DNA of 64,000 nucleotides from an uncultured Lachnospiraceae bacterium (GTDB taxonomy: Bacteria > Bacillota > Clostridia > Lachnospirales > Lachnospiraceae). Both the position numbers and the translations under genes were made by a program. The stretch is from contig CACXUY010000005.1 of the NCBI GenBank assembly GCA_902770965.1, positions 1 to 64,000 of the forward strand. Reading direction: 5' to 3'. Positions within the stretch are counted from its first letter, which is position 1. Every line of letters starts with the position of its first letter. Shown here piece by piece: positions 62,551 to 64,000 of this stretch. Below the pieces are notes generated by a model that saw only the letters and a list, made by a program, of their open reading frames with translations, ran no database searches and had not been told where the DNA came from.

Positions 62551-63822
62551 ATGAGTCCAGCAGCAATCACGCTTCTATTTCTGGCATTTGCAATAGTCAT
62601 GTTCGTCACGGAAAAGATACCCTTGGGTCTGACCTCCATGATCGTATGTGTCGGCCTCGTTCTGACCGGCGTTCTGGATGTAAAGACAGCCTTCTCAGGC
62701 TTTATTGACAGCAATGTCATCCTGTTCGTAGCGATGTTCATAGTCGGCGGGGCGCTTTTTGAGACAGGCATGGCGAACGAGATCGGCGGAATAGTCACCA
62801 GGTTCGCCAAGACTGAGCGTATGCTCGTCATCGCTATAATGGTGATCGTAGGCCTGATGAGCGGTGTCCTCTCCAACACAGGCACGGCAGCAATCCTGAT
62901 TCCGGTCATCATCGGAATATCTGCAAAATCCGGCTTCAAGCGTTCACGCCTGTTGATGCCTCTGGTATTCGCGGCGGCCATGGGCGGCAACCTGTCCCTG
63001 ATCGGAGCGCCTGGCAATATGATAGCCCAGAGCACCTTACAGCAGATAGACCTTTCCTTCGGATTCTTCGAGTACGCGATAGTCGGTCTTCCGATACTTA
63101 TTGTAGGCATCATTTTCTACGCGACCATCGGCTTCAAGCTGCTGCCCAACCATGACACTGTGGACAATGGCGACTCGGTCTTTGACAATGCCAAGGACTT
63201 CAGCTCTGTCCCTAAGTGGAAAAAAGTCCTCTCGCTGGTCATCCTTGTGGCAACCCTGCTTGGCATGATCTTTGAAGATCAGATAGGCATCAAGCTGGCG
63301 ATCACGGGAAGCATTGGAGCAATCCTTCTGATTCTCACCGGAGTAATATCTGAGCATGACGCGTTGAAGTCCATTGACCTGAAGACCATCTTCCTTTTCG
63401 GCGGTACGCTTTCCCTGGCTTCGGCGCTTCAGAACACCGGTGCCGGCCAGATGATCGCAGACAAGGTCATCGGCGCGCTCGGCGAGAATCCTTCACCCTA
63501 TATTCTGACCTTTGTCGTCCTGCTGCTGTGCTGTGTCATGACGAATTTCATGTCGAACACCGCGACCACCGCCCTGATGGCTCCCATCTGCCTGTCCATC
63601 GCTCAGGGAATGGGCGCTGACCCCCGAGCGGTTCTTATGGCCTGTGTCATCGGTGGGTCATGTGCTTATGCAACACCTATCGGGATGCCCGCCAACACGA
63701 TGGTGGTCGGAGCCGGAAACTACAAATTTATGGATTATGTGAAGGCCGGACTTCCTCTGATATTCATAGCGCTCATCGTGAGCATGATCGTGCTTCCGAT
63801 AGCGTTCCCGTTCTATCCTTGA
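62551..63822 (+). CDS. SLC13/DASS-family anion transporter
   Basis: A 423-residue membrane protein with about eleven helices. The two repeated ion-binding motifs are SNTGTAAILIPV (near residue 110) and MSNTATTALMAP (near 334), and the matching loops are GGNLSLIGAPGNM and SCAYATPIGMPANTM. Such proteins import dicarboxylates, sulfate or related anions with sodium. AAGGAG precedes the ATG by about 8 bases. Monocistronic as far as seen; no gene follows in the last 178 bases. Confidence 0.9.
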   Translation: MSPAAITLLFLAFAIVMFVTEKIPLGLTSMIVCVGLVLTGVLDVKTAFSGFIDSNVILFVAMFIVGGALFETGMANEIGGIVTRFAKTERMLVIAIMVIVGLMSGVLSNTGTAAILIPVIIGISAKSGFKRSRLLMPLVFAAAMGGNLSLIGAPGNMIAQSTLQQIDLSFGFFEYAIVGLPILIVGIIFYATIGFKLLPNHDTVDNGDSVFDNAKDFSSVPKWKKVLSLVILVATLLGMIFEDQIGIKLAITGSIGAILLILTGVISEHDALKSIDLKTIFLFGGTLSLASALQNTGAGQMIADKVIGALGENPSPYILTFVVLLLCCVMTNFMSNTATTALMAPICLSIAQGMGADPRAVLMACVIGGSCAYATPIGMPANTMVVGAGNYKFMDYVKAGLPLIFIALIVSMIVLPIAFPFYP

Positions 63823-64000
63823 TAAAAGGCGTGACCGCGCGGAACATTCAGGCTTGCGCTGTACAAGACATAGCACACAGGATAAAGATGTTCAAGGTAT
63901 TGCACCCAGGTTTGCTATGAACAAGATATGATTGTACCCTAAATAAAAAATAACAGATAATACTATAAAATGTAGCCCTCAATGGATAAAACAAAAGCGA

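Overview
The window reads as a chromosomal stretch of an anaerobic gut Clostridia, most likely Lachnospiraceae (Bacillota). The grounds are AGGAGG-type ribosome binding sites, hybrid cluster protein with a ferredoxin-like partner, a mannose-family PTS, many small XRE regulators, a very large secreted protein built from InlB/Flg_new, Cna-B and beta-helix repeats, and DUF6273. This is inference from gene content; no rRNA or tRNA is present.

Region 1 (1-11.4 kb, all minus strand) is a decaying defence island. It starts with an iteron-bearing promoter and an AAA+ ATPase. Next come a frameshifted and truncated S8 peptidase, an intact YhcG/DUF1016 nuclease, and a BREX pglZ reduced to its two ends. 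An intact brxL follows, tightly linked to DUF6414, a ClpB-like AAA+ and a PHP-hydrolase/SMC-type ATPase. The island runs into bcp and yaaA, which are ordinary peroxide-stress genes.

Region 2 (11.4-23.2 kb) alternates housekeeping and stress genes with debris. It has hcp and a ferredoxin facing a Crp/Fnr regulator, two Fic-family remnants, XRE regulators, GNAT enzymes, PAP2, a DUF4143 ATPase and a CorA-like transporter. Three families of palindromic repeats sit beside the broken genes. A convergent pair of promoters around 19.6-19.8 kb looks like a type I toxin-antitoxin locus.

Region 3 (23.4-32.3 kb) holds a 1654-residue STAND protein (NACHT ATPase, pentapeptide repeats, C-terminal DUF6273). 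Its last coding segment has the codon pattern of a diversity-generating-retroelement variable region. Beside it are a hipBA module and an XRE antitoxin with a truncated toxin.

Region 4 (32.3-37.2 kb) is a mannose-family PTS operon (IIA, IIB, IIC, IID, a small membrane protein, a Cof-type HAD phosphatase) next to an orphan NarL-type response regulator. Region 5 (37.5-59.2 kb) is one 7229-residue secreted surface-type protein, with a repeat-rich AT-biased upstream region. Region 6 (60-64 kb) is an autoregulated GntR-ABC transporter operon and an SLC13-type anion transporter.

The best candidates for something new are the NACHT-DUF6273 protein with a possible hypervariable tip, the brxL-DUF6414-AAA-PHP cluster that outlived its BREX genes, and the convergent small-RNA locus.
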